The position numbers were made by a program, and so were the translations under genes. From Megaleporinus macrocephalus (taxonomy: Eukaryota; Chordata; Actinopteri; Characiformes; Anostomidae), in contig CM038709.1 of assembly GCA_021613375.1 (NCBI GenBank), positions 32,440,415-32,504,414 of the forward strand: 64,000 bases of DNA. The letters are read 5' to 3'. The notes beneath the pieces are model-generated. The model saw only the letters and a program-made list of their open reading frames with translations, was not told where the DNA came from and ran no database searches. Below are positions 1 through 11,639 of the stretch, piece by piece (the first letter of the stretch is position 1; each line of letters starts with the position of its first letter).

Positions 1-700
1 GTTAATGCGACTGAACCTGATTCAATTAGTGAAAGGGTCTCTCCTGTGTGTGACTTGTGAACGAGTGCCCTGGTGCAGGTTTTTAAGAGCAAATAAACTG
101 GCCAGACTTTGGGCAATTGGTGACAAATATTTTGCATCCATCTCCATCTTTAAACACATTGGATGAGCCTTAAGAAACTTTTTTATTGAAATTTATTTTT
201 TTTATTTATTTACTTAAGTTCGCTTATTTTATTTTCCTTCTATTTGCAAGGTTTTGACAACTTGTGTTTGTGACTGTGATGTATAGATTAACTAATTAAG
301 CACATTGATTCCTGCGCAGAAAACACAGAGTGTAGATTTTTAATTAGCCCATGCTTGAATGTGTTAAAATTCTCCAATCCTATCTGTGTGGAACCGAGTG
401 GAACCGAATGCCTCGGAGGAAAGAGCTGCTCATCATTGTAAAATCTCCAATAACACAGTTTTTTCCTTCTGCCTTCAGGATCAGATCCTGATCCAAAACT
501 AAAAGACTAACAGTTTAATTAATTCATTTATTTATCTGCTTATTCTTTCTTTAGTAAGAATACTTTATGTGAGTACTTTATAAGTATGCACCAAGCATCC
601 ATCACTGTACGACTGAAGTCACAGCCAATCCAGATGAATATATGTCTTCGTTAGTTCCATGGGAAAGGCTTGAACAACGGAGCCATTTTTTGTATGTCAT
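1..700. other. AT-rich intergenic sequence, no gene
   Basis: AT-rich sequence with T and A runs (for example around 180-235) and no long open frame. No repeat family was recognised and no splice-flanked open segment was seen. Confidence 0.6.
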
Positions 701-1110
701 TCCTGCACAGCTTGCGATCTGGAGCCTTGGTGGAAGATCTTTGGCTCTCTTGGCAACGCTATGGAATGTGAGGGCACGTCTCTGAGCCCCCCAGGACCCT
801 CAGCTGCCCCTCTGCCCTGCCCACCCCCTGCCGATCCCCCCCAGGCCCCAGCCATCTCATGTAGCCTTCATAAATATTTCACCACTCCATGATCAAAGCT
901 CAACTCTGCGCACGCTCTGTGTTAATGGCCGAAATGCGAGTCCCGAAATGATGGGACGCGCCTGGATGGAGCTATCAGTGTTACCAAACTATCACATCTC
1001 ATCTTCAGCGCAGGCTTCGGGAAGCAGTGTGAACGTCGCTGGTTGGGTGTCAGCGTGTTGAGCTGATTCATTTATTTGGTTTGGATGGCAAGAGTTTGGC
1101 TGTACGGTGA
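700..1110. promoter_or_regulatory. C-rich candidate conserved noncoding block
   Basis: Base composition changes sharply from the AT-rich flanks. Positions 780-860 are strongly C-rich on the plus strand, with stacked CCCC runs. The only open frame here (992-1303, minus) resembles no protein known to me. Composition alone suggests a conserved noncoding or promoter-like block. Alignment to another fish would decide it. Confidence 0.25.
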
Positions 1111-2150
1111 GAAGGTGGAGGAATGTGTGAAGCTGAAGGCGTGTCAGTAGGTGTTCCTCATACATATGCTGTACACTTGTTTCAATACAGAGCGTGTGAG
1201 AGAAAGTCAGAGAGAGAGTGTGTTTGTGTTGCCTCAGAAGAATAGACCTTTCTTGTCCACTAGCTGTGTCCAACTGTTTTGTGTTTAATGTATTCAAGCA
1301 CAAGTATCATGTACTATACTCTTGTATACCCTAATTTAAAAGGTTTCCTTAATTTTCCTTGGCTTGGATATGTTCGTCCAGAAAATGTTTACTTGGTTTG
1401 TAATGTTTACATTATATGGAGGTTTGCAGAAAATTGTTCTATATATAGTTGTACAAAACAGTAACATTTTTGCATAGTTTCTATTTATTAGCAGATTTAA
1501 GCATATTGACAGCATATTTTTCAGAAACTAATAAAATAATAGTATTCATTAAAAGATCGAATGATCATGTAAGAGCTGGTTGACCATTAGACATAGATAT
1601 ATAGCTGTCATGAATTTGTTTCTGAGAATTTGCAAATCCGAAAGGAAATGTTCTCAGAACAGTGAACTTTCCTACAGAGACCTATTGAATGGGTTTGGTA
1701 TTACTTAAATTGTGAGAAGCAGAAAATTCAATCAATTTCTAAGACTGAAGTTTGAAGGCATGGAAAAATATTTCTTAAAATTTCTTGAGAAAACAATAGC
1801 AAGCAATCTTACTGAAAAGAATGCAACTAAAATACAAAAAAAAATCCGAAAGAAAATGCCTAGCCATATACAGTTGTTGAGGTATCTGTGTATTTTTATG
1901 TTAAATATATGTTTTTTTCCTTTTTGGACACTTAAAGAATGACCGTTTTGACTGGAAATGAAAAAAAAACAAAAACCTATGAACAATACTGTTTGGCATC
2001 TTGTTTTATGGAACACTCGTTTTTAGGAGTGCATATGATGTGTTTCTAACCTGAATGTATTTTGTGATACTGTGCTGGTAATGACTAGCTTCTGATGATG
2101 CTCAGGGTAATATTCTATAACTCTGCATTGTGTAGGTCTATCTGCACCCT
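1110..2150. other. AT-rich intergenic sequence
   Basis: No gene recognised. Small open frames around 1712-2016 on both strands are low-complexity, rich in K, F and I, as expected of AT-rich DNA. A short imperfect direct repeat (ATCCGAAAG followed by A/G-rich sequence) occurs near 1637 and 1845. Confidence 0.55.
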
Positions 2151-4560
2151 TATGTCTGACTCCACTCACCAACCTAGAAGAATAGGAAGGGGAGCTCCAC
2201 GGTAGTTAGCATGCTGCTAGTTCTTCCATCTGAACTCGGTGTGGTCCACCTCCTTGCTGCTCTCCTCCCCTTGCCGGGGGCTCAGGAGTGACTCACGCTG
2301 GCTTGCCCTGACTGCTTGCCTCCCATTGATTCCCTGAGCTGCTGACTGCTGAAGCCTTTGGACCGCCTCACCAGGGCTTTGCTGCCTTTCATGTTTCCTA
2401 CATCTATGACTGTGTTCTCCTAATGCTAATGTACTGTTTGTTTGCACTACTTAGCAGCTCTGGAGGTCTTTATTAGTTAGAGTGAAACTTTTCCTCCCTC
2501 TGCCCTTTCTATTTCCATTTATTTGCCCATATATGGGTAGAATGCATCAATGTCATTTGATGCTGCTCTGCTACCGGTACTGGGCAGCATTGTGATGCAT
2601 TTTTTTTAATGCTCTAACAAGTATTCTTCGGTGACCTCCAGCTCAGTATCTATTAAAGGCTTGTCTTCCCCTTAGGAAAGTTTTACTTAGGGGGGAAAAA
2701 GCCTCAGGTCATAAACTCCAGTCACAGAAACGACTGAACCCGTGAAGTTGGCACCTTCAACACTTTCATGCAGAGAAAGTTGTTCCAGCGTTTGCTCCTG
2801 ATAAAACAGTTTTAATTGAATATCCCACTGTCGTGTGGCTCTCAAATTTGAGCCTCTGATTGGCCGGCTCATCCCTGCCGAGTGTATTGATGTATCCCAG
2901 AGGTCCCTGTGGTCAGTGTTTAATTGCATTATTCGGAAGCTTCCCCTCTGCTGCCCACCACTGCTACAGAGCTACAATGGCCATCTTGTTATAACCACTG
3001 TTTGAAAAAAGCACTGTCCGAAATCCTAATTTAATAGAGTGCATCAGAGTTTAACTTTGAATAGTTACCTCAGCTGCTGATTGAGGTCCATTGTCTCTGA
3101 ACTCAGGGGCAGACATGCTTGGCTTCCCTCTGAGGTCAGGTGAGCAGGGTCGTTCCTTTCTCTCAGAGAAAAGGCACCCAACGTGCATTTTTAACTACTT
3201 TGAGGAGCATCGGCATTCGCTTTTGTGGAAGCAGTGTCCTCGTCTCACCCCTGAACCACTCTTCATAAACCTTCCATAATGGCCAGAGTGTTGTCTTCAT
3301 CGGACCGCGCCCAGGGCTGCTAATTAAAGAGTTTGCTGGAGTGTGGCGGCCTCCATTCAGCACAGCCAGCTGCATTGGCTTTCGCCTGGGCCTTCTAAAA
3401 GAGTTTATGGCTGCGCTGCTGCCCTGTCCGTTCATCCAGGAGACACTGGAGGGAGGATGAGCAGCGGACTCTTCCTATTCTCTTCATGCCTACCATGCCA
3501 GACGCACCTGCTCACGTTTGCTAGCTTCCACACAGAGGGGCCACCTATTGGCAGGCAAGGCTATTGTGGCTCTTCTTTTGGAATGAGCTGAAGTGTGAAG
3601 GCCAGAGTCGGCACGGGAGGCAAGGGTGGCAGCCTGCTTTCTCTTGCTGAACCAGAAACCCCCTCCAGAACTTACCAAAGAGCTTGTCCCCTCCCTCTGT
3701 CTGCTGTACTAATTACTGTGTTACTTACTGCATTGGGGATCCCTGCCCTGCACTTGGCTCTGTGTGATAATGAGGTTTTTTTCTAGCGAAATCAAAGCCA
3801 AGCCATTCACTGGCCGATGCAGCTCTGAATGGAAGTCAGGAGCATCTTCAAGCTCTGCTGTTTCAATAGATTCTTTTAAAATGCATTCTGCTGTGCCCAT
3901 GTTTGTAGTCCTCAGTGTGACCAGTAAGGGCATCCTCCCTTCTCTACAGTTCCAGCTCAGTGAAGTATCACTATCTGAATTACCAATTAGGCTCTCACCC
4001 TCTACACATCGTGCATCAAATTAAGCAAAGCTTTCTTTGGTGAGAAAGTGAAAGATGTGAGAGGTGTCAGTGCCCTCAGTTGCAAAACTCTCCTGCCATC
4101 TCAGTTCTGTTCACAATGTCTGACAAATGCCATTTGTTTACAGCCAATGCCATCCAGTCTGTGTTGCTGTCCTCTCTCACCTTATAGCTGACCCCTGCAT
4201 TGTCAGACCTTTGAGACACTGACTCAAGCGTGCTGTCATTAAGCAGGTTCGGTTATATGTGTGAGTCACTCCGGGTGGCGTCTCCCTCTTGTCTTGACCT
4301 CGTGACCCCCACTTGGGGACGGCCCTCGAGATGACTGACCCCCTCTAGCCGACTCTGGCCAGGTGGCTGCTGACAAGCACTCTGACAAAAACAGGAAGCA
4401 TGCCTCTGGGTACAGCCAGCCCCAGCGGGGATTCCTGATTGGCTGCTGAGTCAGCACTGCTGCCCAGGAAGTCCTGACCCAGGAACTGGCCAGGGATTTG
4501 GACAAGATGGCCGCATAAATAATCGGTTGTGTGAGCAATGGGCCACTCATTGTTAAATCA
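2150..4560. promoter_or_regulatory. Series of candidate conserved noncoding blocks
   Basis: About 2.4 kb of mixed-composition, non-repetitive DNA, richer in GC than its flanks. Sub-blocks lie at about 2160-2460, 2690-2950, 3080-3800 and 4260-4560. No open frame exceeds about 95 codons and none looks like a known protein. Unlike the surrounding TE-rich DNA, it shows no obvious transposon sequence. Short TAAT-type and E-box-like words are dispersed through it. The enhancer reading is inference from composition and lack of decay. Confidence 0.25.
4444..4456. promoter_or_regulatory. Perfect T-MARE palindrome (Maf/AP-1 site)
   Basis: TGCTGAGTCAGCA matches the 13-bp Maf recognition element of TRE type (TGCTGA[G/C]TCAGCA), with an AP-1 core (TGAGTCA) inside. 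It lies in a GC-richer block. Large Maf or NRL, small Maf/CNC and AP-1 factors are known to bind such sites. Use in vivo cannot be seen from sequence. Confidence 0.4.
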
Positions 4561-5032
4561 ACAAGTTACCTTGGCAGTCAAGATTGTGGAGGCATGTTAC
4601 ATGAATGTTCATGGTATAAGGGTTGGAGGTAGTGTGGTAATGGTTATTATCAAGTCGCTGCACATGAGGCTAAGAGATTTAGATGGTCATCATTATGAGT
4701 ACTATATTTATTCGTAAAGTATGCTTGGGTATCTCATTGAAAAGTGTTAAAAGTTAAAGTTGCAGCCTGTGTGATATCCTTTGCAATCCTCAAGCTTTTT
4801 GTGGCATCCGCATGTGCACACTTCCCTGCACTTGTTTTTATCAGTCCAATGGGAAGATTTGTATACTGTTAATAGCTCTATATGCTGTTACTAGTCCTCT
4901 GGAGCAAAATATAATAGACAATATAGATATAGTAGCAGAAACCATGTTTGGTTGCAAAACAAATTCTTCACTGATGGACAGAAATCTGGCTTGCGAGACT
5001 AGACTAGAAAATCCATGAACAATTTTAACAGA
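4560..5032. other. AT-rich spacer upstream of LINE fragment
   Basis: No gene or repeat family recognised. Short open frames at 4812-5050 on both strands are unlike known proteins. Homology to LINE reverse transcriptase becomes visible only after about 5033. Confidence 0.5.
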
Positions 5033-6335
5033 CGATGCCATCTTCACCACGCTTCACCTTGCTCTCACTCACCTGGACAAAAGAGACAACTACGTCAGAA
5101 TGCTGTTTATAGACTTCAGCATTCAACACCATTATCCCCCAGCAGGTGATCAGAAAACTGAGTCTGCTTGGCCTGAACACCTCCCTCTGTAACTGGGTGC
5201 TGGATTTCCTGACTGAGAGACCTCAATCAGTCAGGATAGGTAGCAACATCTCCAGCACCACCATACTGAGCACCAGCGCCCCTCAGGGCTGTGTGCTCAG
5301 TCCACTATTGTTCACTCGGCTGACTTACAACTGTACTGCAAAGTACAGAATAAACCACATCATCAAGTTTGCTGATGACACGACTGATCAGCAAGAATGA
5401 TGAGTGCAGCAGAGAGGAAGTGCAGCGGTTGACAAACCGGTGCAGAACCGGTAACCTCTCTCTGAATGTGGACAAAACTAAAGAGATGGTTGTTGACTGC
5501 CGAAGAGGGCGAGGTGACCACCACCCACTGAACATTACTGGCTCTGCTGTGGAAATCGTCAGGAGCACAAAGTTACAGTGTATCCACATCACTGAGAACC
5601 TCACCTGGTCCCTCAGCACCAACTCCATAGCCAAGATAGCCCAGCAGCGCCGCTACTTCCTCCCCGCTCCCATCCTCACCATGTTCTACAGAGGGACTGT
5701 AGAGAGCATTTTCAGCAGCTGCACTGGAGCATCCGTGCCACCACTGCTGGCCCTGCAACAGCTTTGTTCCTCAAGCTTTCAGGTTTTTAAACTCACAAGG
5801 ACGGATTTGAATACCCCCTCGCACACGTACTCTATACTTACACATACACTTCTTTTGATGCACTGGAACATTGCTGCTGTCACTGTGTTTACTTCTACCT
5901 CTACCAAGTACTACCTCAGTAACTGCTGTGTGTATGTATGTAATCTGACTGCATAACTCACAAATCACACTATGTTACATCTCTCTGCTCTTTATTTACT
6001 ACCTCATGTTCAGAAATGAGTGCTGTGTCGGTGCTGCACTGTCCTGTCTCTTTTCTGTCCTCTTTGTTTACTGTCCTCTCTGTTTACTGTCCTCTCTGTT
6101 TACTGTCCTGTCTGTTTACTGTCCTGTCTTATTACTGTCCTCTCTGTTTACTGTGTGTAATGTCTGTTAATTTATCGTATTTATTGTTTCTTGTTAAACC
6201 TCTGTCTGCACCTTTGCACTTTGTACTTTTTGTTCCATGTTTTTGTTCCATGTTACAACATGTTGTTTCAAAATTTCACTCCACTGTGTACTTGTACATA
6301 GATGGAATGACATTAAAAGCCTCTTGACTTGACTT
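5033..6335 (+). mobile_element. Decayed 5'-truncated LINE (L2/Rex1-like) reverse transcriptase plus 3' UTR
   Basis: The remnant encodes the C-terminal half of a Jockey/L2/Rex1-type reverse transcriptase. Near 5100-5120 is a palm motif of the form LFIDFS. Next come NTIIPQQ, a [11 protein letters not shown] motif (about 5281-5313) and the catalytic FADD box at 5368-5379. Downstream are LSLNVDKTKEMV and LTMFYRGT motifs (to about 5700). It is dead: a small deletion near 5121 changes frame 0 to frame 1. Another frameshift just after FADD (about 5380-5390) moves the remainder into frame 2. Several residues are missing near 5650, and the C-terminal region is deleted after about 5720. The 3' UTR carries a short tandem array and ends in repeats of TTGACTTGACTTG type, as in fish L2/Rex1 elements. 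The exact clade is not certain. Confidence 0.85.
6068..6155. repeat. 16-bp minisatellite in LINE 3' UTR
   Basis: About five units of CTGTCCTCTCTGTTTA with small variants (CTGTCCTGTC...). The array gives a repetitive leucine/cysteine-rich open frame (6016-6327) that is not a gene. It lies inside the 3' UTR of the LINE remnant. Confidence 0.75.
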
Positions 6336-7929
6336 GGTGTTGTTTGTTTTGGGAGTACATGTAGAGTCACCTAAGACAACTGTAGGTTGGATTTTACAGG
6401 TTAGATAAAATCATCCAGTTATCAGCTTCTGCAGTATGACGAGGTGAACACAGATCAGTAGAGCAGAGGTCTCTTTTACCTATCTCTCTCTCTCTCTGTC
6501 TATCTTTCTCTCAAAGCAGAGGCCACGCTGAGTCTCTTGGGTCCTGCCACACAAATTCATGTTGATGTCAGCAATGAAAACAGCATCACATCTCCAAATA
6601 TTTGTCAAGCAGCAGTCTGCCTGTTCTTTCTCTCTTTCTCTCAAAGGCCTGTTTCCTTCACTCTCTCTTTCTCTCTCTGCTTCATTCTATCCAGCTCAAA
6701 CCTCCCCTTTCTCTCATTGGATATTGATTTATTGTTTTGAGAACCCCAGCCTGGGATGTTGTGGCTTTCACACATGTAATGCTGGTCCAAGGGAGATTAT
6801 CAACCTATGTTAGTAGTGTGCCTGGAATCTTTGCTGTCAGAGGACACTTGATCATTTGATTAATATAATTTGATAATAATTAATACAGACAGCACACATG
6901 TGTAGCAGATAGCCGTGCCTGTATTAAAAAATTAACCTTAACTTGTGACATCATGGTCATTAATAGGAGAGAGGTTTTGCTTAAATAGTAGTGATTTTTT
7001 GTTCTGGCTGAGGTTAACATCAGAGGCTTCCATAGTTTTTCATTTTCATTCTCCACTTCACCAAGAATCCAGTAAATTTCACTGTTTACTCCTCCACTGC
7101 CATGTAATGTAACTACAATACAGTTGTGGTATACATTTATTATACATTTACATTCTGTGATCACATAAATGTACTCTAGTAGAGCAGTTAAAGTGAACAA
7201 AGTTTTTTCAAAGTTTGTTGTCTCAACCCCATTGGTAACACAATTTGCTACTTTGACTCTTTGAGCCATCTGTAGTTGTGCAGGTTTTTACAATGACTGC
7301 ACTCAGCTATTACAAATACATATAGACTTGAATGTATGTCATGAGAATATATAGAAAAACAGACAGACTGGCCTTCTGCTATAGCTTACCACAGAAGTGT
7401 TTCATGACTAGCAAAAGAAACTATCGTCACTTGCAAAAGGGCTTAAACACATATCAATTTTTACTCAAATATTAAGTTTAAATATACATTGAAATGAACA
7501 AAATACACTTCTGTAGGATTTTGCCATTTCTGTTGACTGTATTTTACTAAGCACTTTTAGAAAGCCATTGGTAAAGTTATGAAAATATTAGACAAACCAC
7601 TTGTGAGGAAGTTCAGGACTAGTTAGGTAGTTATGTGTAGTAACTCATCACTGTCTCCTTTCACTCTCTCTTCCCTGACCCAAGTTGCAATTACATAGCA
7701 GTCACATTAAAAACACATAGTTTTTTCTTAATGGATTAATAAATAGATGTCTGTACTTGTTGCACAATCAAAATATAACTTATGTGTGGGTATGGATGAA
7801 CCAATGGGCAGCATACTTACAGAAGCAACACCAAATGAAAAGCTGTTCTCAAAAGCTTCTTTTGTGCATTCATGTGATGCAATCAAAGCTGATGCTTTGT
7901 TCATTTAAATGATACTCAGTTGGGATTTA
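6336..7929. other. AT-rich spacer with pyrimidine-rich patch
   Basis: Positions 6480-6720 hold imperfect (TC)n sequence. The minus-strand open frame 6880-7269 (129 codons) is one of the longest here. It resembles no protein I know, and an open frame of this length is expected by chance a few times in 64 kb of AT-rich DNA. The rest is unique AT-rich sequence. Confidence 0.5.
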
Positions 7930-8790
7930 ATGACAGACATAGTCAAAAGCAGGCAATGGTCAGAACCAATGAAGATAAACTCTCCTTAGGGTGATCCCTA
8001 GGACAGCCATCTTAATAGCAAATAAGGGGCCCACCTGCCTGGCTCCTAGGCCATCCTTTAGGATGAGGGGCAGGTCTAATTGGGTGGAAATATGCCACCA
8101 GAGGATCCAGAAGATCTTGGGCTAAAAAACACCTCTCCTTACAACCATACCCCTCCCAATCAACCAGATACCATAGTATCAGCCTCCTCTCCATTTGGAG
8201 TCCTGCAGCATGCGAACAGCATAGGCCAGGGCTCCCACAACTTCATTCAGCCATCGACAGCCATAATGTCTGTAACAGCAGTCAAGGGCATGAGAGGCAG
8301 TTGATATAAAAGCACAGACTGGAAAGGACCAGCATCAAAACTAATGGGGGAAGACTAGGTGCAAGGTCTGGGTGCACTAGAACAGGTGATGACATTAAAG
8401 CTTATTTGAGTTCATGGAAAGCCAACTCCATTTAGATTCCAAATAAGAGGCTTGGGTAGTCTTTTAAAGATTGAATTTGAGAGGGGCAGATGGGATTGAG
8501 AGGGGCAGCTAAAGTGTTGAAATGTCTAAGAAATTAGTGACCCCTAAAATGGTCTGAGCTCTTTAATGTTGACGGCGCCCAGCCAGTTAAGAATGAAATC
8601 AACTTCATGGTTGTCCATAACTCCCTCAGTGCTGATTACATAGCCTAAAAATGATACCTTTAGTTAGTGAAATTTGCATTTATGTGGGAGTTATGTGCCA
8701 TCTCAGCCCAGGAGTGGAAACATGACCAGTCAAACTGGTTTCTCCTCATTCACCTCTCATCTGATGATTGCCACTGCACATTCAGGAGAA
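7930..8790 (-). mobile_element. Ty3/gypsy chromovirus-type pol remnant
   Basis: The minus strand between 8194 and 8012 reads into a chromodomain-like end of an integrase: a YLVDWEGYG motif, then [10 protein letters not shown] and a proline-rich tail. This is typical of fish Ty3/gypsy polyproteins. Upstream on the same strand (about 8680-8530) are traces of the end of the reverse transcriptase (FLGYVIS-like, then a region like LRPF.GVTNF) broken by stops. RNase H and most of the integrase are missing, so there is a large internal deletion. Short sequence similar to 10080-10110 (AGGCAATGGTC) at about 7950 may belong to the element's end. It cannot encode a working protein. Confidence 0.7.
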
Positions 8791-8859
8791 ATAATCTTCC
8801 CAGGTTTATGGTTTGCCTGGTCAACTTTAAATATATATATCCATTCCTGCATTTAAGCC

Positions 8860-9830
8860 CTCTAACACGTTCCAAAAAAGTTGTGATGGGGTAATTTAGG
8901 GCTGGTAATGGTGTAAAAAAAGACTAAATAGTAAAGTGATTTCAAACAGGTGATGTCAACAGGCAATTGTAGTCATGGGGTAAAAAACCAGAACCCAAAA
9001 AAAAGTTACATTCACAAATGCAACTTAACTGTGCAAAACAGAAGCCTTATGTAAATCATGTCCAGAAACAGCGTCAACTTTTCTGGACATTTGGACCATC
9101 GCACCATTTGTGGTCAGACAAATCGGTATTTTGGATCTTTTTTGAAGAAAAAAATGGCATGTGGATCAAAAAGGATCATCCAGACTGTTGGACAGCAACA
9201 TCTCCAAAAGCCAGGGTCTGTCATGGTATGGGGTCATTGTGTCATTGGTAAAGGGCGTTTACAGGTCTGTGATAACAGCATTAATGCAGAAAAGTACAGC
9301 GAGAGCTTAAAGCAACATATGCTGACTTCAAAAAGCATTAATGCATACATGCATTTCTCCATGAGACAATGCAAAACCACATACTACACATATTTCTTCC
9401 ATGGCTGTGGAAAAAGAAGGTATGGGTACTGGACTGGCATACCTGCAGTCATGACCTGATCCAAATTGAGAATTTTGAAATGTGACTATGATGACCCTGC
9501 ATTTTTTGGTTTGCAGGAAGAATGGGACAAAATAATATGCAAAACACTTCACTGCTTGGTTTCCTCAGTGCTAAAACATCTCAAGTGTTGTAAAAAGTGA
9601 AGACATCATTAGAAAGTGGTAAATGTCTTACTGTCGCAACATTAATTTTAAATGTGTTTTAAATGTGGCCTGAAATGTATATGGATCTACGACAAAACAT
9701 GAAATATTTTGGATTCATACTGTCTGCAATTAAATAAAAGTCTAAATAAATGTATGAAATACTGCAAATGCTTTGTTTTTCTTCCCATACTTTCTCATTC
9801 GCATTTGTAACATTAATGTTATGTTGTTCC
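8860..9830 (+). mobile_element. Decayed Tc1/mariner-like transposon, copy A
   Basis: Transposase-derived sequence is readable in pieces. The frame over 9058-9459 contains GSVMVWG (9214-9234), the conserved block around the second catalytic acidic residue region of Tc1-like transposases. It continues with GKGRL..., INAEKY and HMLTS. Upstream, 8926-8960 has the AACAGGTGATGTCAACAGG sequence of the element's 5' UTR. Downstream, 9740-9830 is an AT-rich end (GAAATACTGCAAATG). Stops and frameshifts disable it. Copies B (11640-13480) and C (23070-24010) share the same blocks in the same orientation. Confidence 0.75.
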
Positions 9831-10059
9831 TCTAAGGTTGTTTCTCAATATGCCAGTTCAGGTGATTGGCTATCAACACAATTTGAGATTCACAGACAAG
9901 AGAAGAAAGTTGCTGAAATAAAGTTCCTGAAATAATGTGCATTGCATTATTTGTCTTATACCACCTGAACCTGTTATCTGTATAGGGGCAAAGTATTATG
10001 TGACAAAACTAAAACAAAGTACACACTTGCAGAATAAAGTGTTTGTGTTTACTTGAGGC
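9831..10059. other. AT-rich spacer
   Basis: No gene or repeat recognised between the end of Tc1 copy A and the LTR-like segment. Confidence 0.5.
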
Positions 10060-10330
10060 TACAGGGCAGACAAACATACTCAAAAACAGGCAATGGTCAA
10101 AATAGGCAGAAAATGTGAGACAAAAAAGACGAGTCAGAGATGTTGAGTCAATACCTCACAAAGAACTAATCTAAATCCTGGGCTTAAAACTATCTAACAA
10201 ATTAGAGGAAATACACAACAGTTGCATCAGCTCTTAACTCATAGAACAGGCAATGAAGGCAATGAATGTGTAGTCACATGGTCTTCCCCTGGCTTATTGG
10301 AAATTGTCCATGGACTTAAATGTACCCGCA
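10060..10330 (-). mobile_element. Possible gypsy LTR-like fragment
   Basis: The segment shares the word AAACAGGCAATGGTC with the left edge of the gypsy remnant (about 7945-7955). It has the CTCACAAAGAACTAATC...AGAGGAAAT style that I associate with reversed LTR/leader sequence of fish gypsy elements. No coding part is attached, so a solo LTR or fragment is the best guess. Confidence 0.3.
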
Positions 10331-11639
10331 GAAGAAAAAGAACAACAGGGATGTGTTCATGTTAGGAGGCTCGACAGTATTTTTAAAAATAATCATAGAG
10401 TGAATACATATGCATGATTTGTTTTCTGTATATAAGGATTTAGGAAGTTTAGGGAGTCAAAAACAAAACTGAATGCAGACCAGAAATCACACTTTCAGCA
10501 GATCCTATTAATTTGTTTCAGAGCTATAAATGAGAAATGATTAATATTAAATTGCACCATACTATTGTTATTACCAGTAAAACTGCAGTTTAACTTCATT
10601 AGTTAAATCAGGAGTGCTGTTTGTAGAACTGGACCAATCCATTCAATGGCTGGTCTCCATAGTGCAGGCATAGGGAATACTATTTGCAGTGTTCTAACTA
10701 TGTGACACAAATTTCTTTGCTTGTTAAGCTAAGAGTAAGGAAATCTCAATAAAATATAAGACAAGCTGTTTCAAGGCCTAAAATGATGTTTTCACTGTGC
10801 ATGTGAGTGCTGTGTGTGGATAACCGCGTGGGTAATGATAGGCTAAGAGCCATGACATGTGTGAATGGCCTCCAAACGGGCATGGGGTTTTGATTTTTCT
10901 GTAAAATGTTATCTCCCATCTCTCTTGCACTGCGTGGTGGCTGAGCTTCAGCTGAATGATGCTGGTCAGAGGTGTGGCTGGACTCTCCTCAAAGTGCCAT
11001 CACCTGAAACCCTGCGATAACAAGGTCCCCATGCTCCGATTTGCGGGTGCTGCCATCTCAGCTATGCTTTAGAGGAAAGGTGGCTGCGGCCTGGATGTGA
11101 GCTGGGTTTAAGGTATTAGAGCTAAAGCCTGGACAACGTGCGTTTTCCTGCCCCGTTGCAGATGACCTTTCCTTGCAGCCCATGCTTTGTAGGGGAGCGG
11201 CATTTTGGGGAAATCTGAATCCCCTGGCTCTGAGGAAAGAAGCACAGTGGGAGTCTGCCTGAGAGGCCCATTTCTGTGCATGCATGTGCGATTGTGTTTG
11301 AACACAGCACTATGGAAAAGCAGTGGTTCAATTGAGAAAATTATGATATTGAGTTATACTTAATAATGATGATATTTATGCTATGTTAGTGTTATATGTG
11401 GACCTACATTTCAGTTCCTCATACTCAAGACTAGCATACTGGTTTTAAAGTAGTCACTAAGTCATTCATTGGTCCATAATGAATAATAAATGTTTAGATT
11501 AACTACAAGCAGTAAAAGTTGGGAATTGTGAATTCACTTGGACCTTTATTTATACGATAGCAGTACAGAAGAGTGTGTCTTACCTGATAAGCTGTATGAT
11601 AAGCATTCCACATCTGATCCCGGCACTGGGGCAATTAAG
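10331..11639. other. Spacer with a GC-richer block at about 10780-11310
   Basis: 10331-10780 is AT-rich and featureless. 10780-11310 is GC-richer and non-repetitive, with overlapping short minus-strand open frames (11058-11331) unlike known proteins. It may be a conserved noncoding block. 11310-11640 is AT-rich. Confidence 0.4.

Noticed and set aside
5305..5634. 109-codon minus-strand frame
   Set aside because: Antisense shadow of the LINE reverse transcriptase region.
6016..6327. Leucine/cysteine-rich membrane-protein-like frame
   Set aside because: It is the translation of the 16-bp minisatellite in the LINE 3' UTR.
6880..7269. 129-codon minus-strand frame
   Set aside because: No recognisable motif, and frames of this length are expected a few times by chance in AT-rich DNA of this size.
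8080..8304. Plus-strand frame across the gypsy remnant
   Set aside because: It is antisense to the chromodomain-bearing minus-strand frame.
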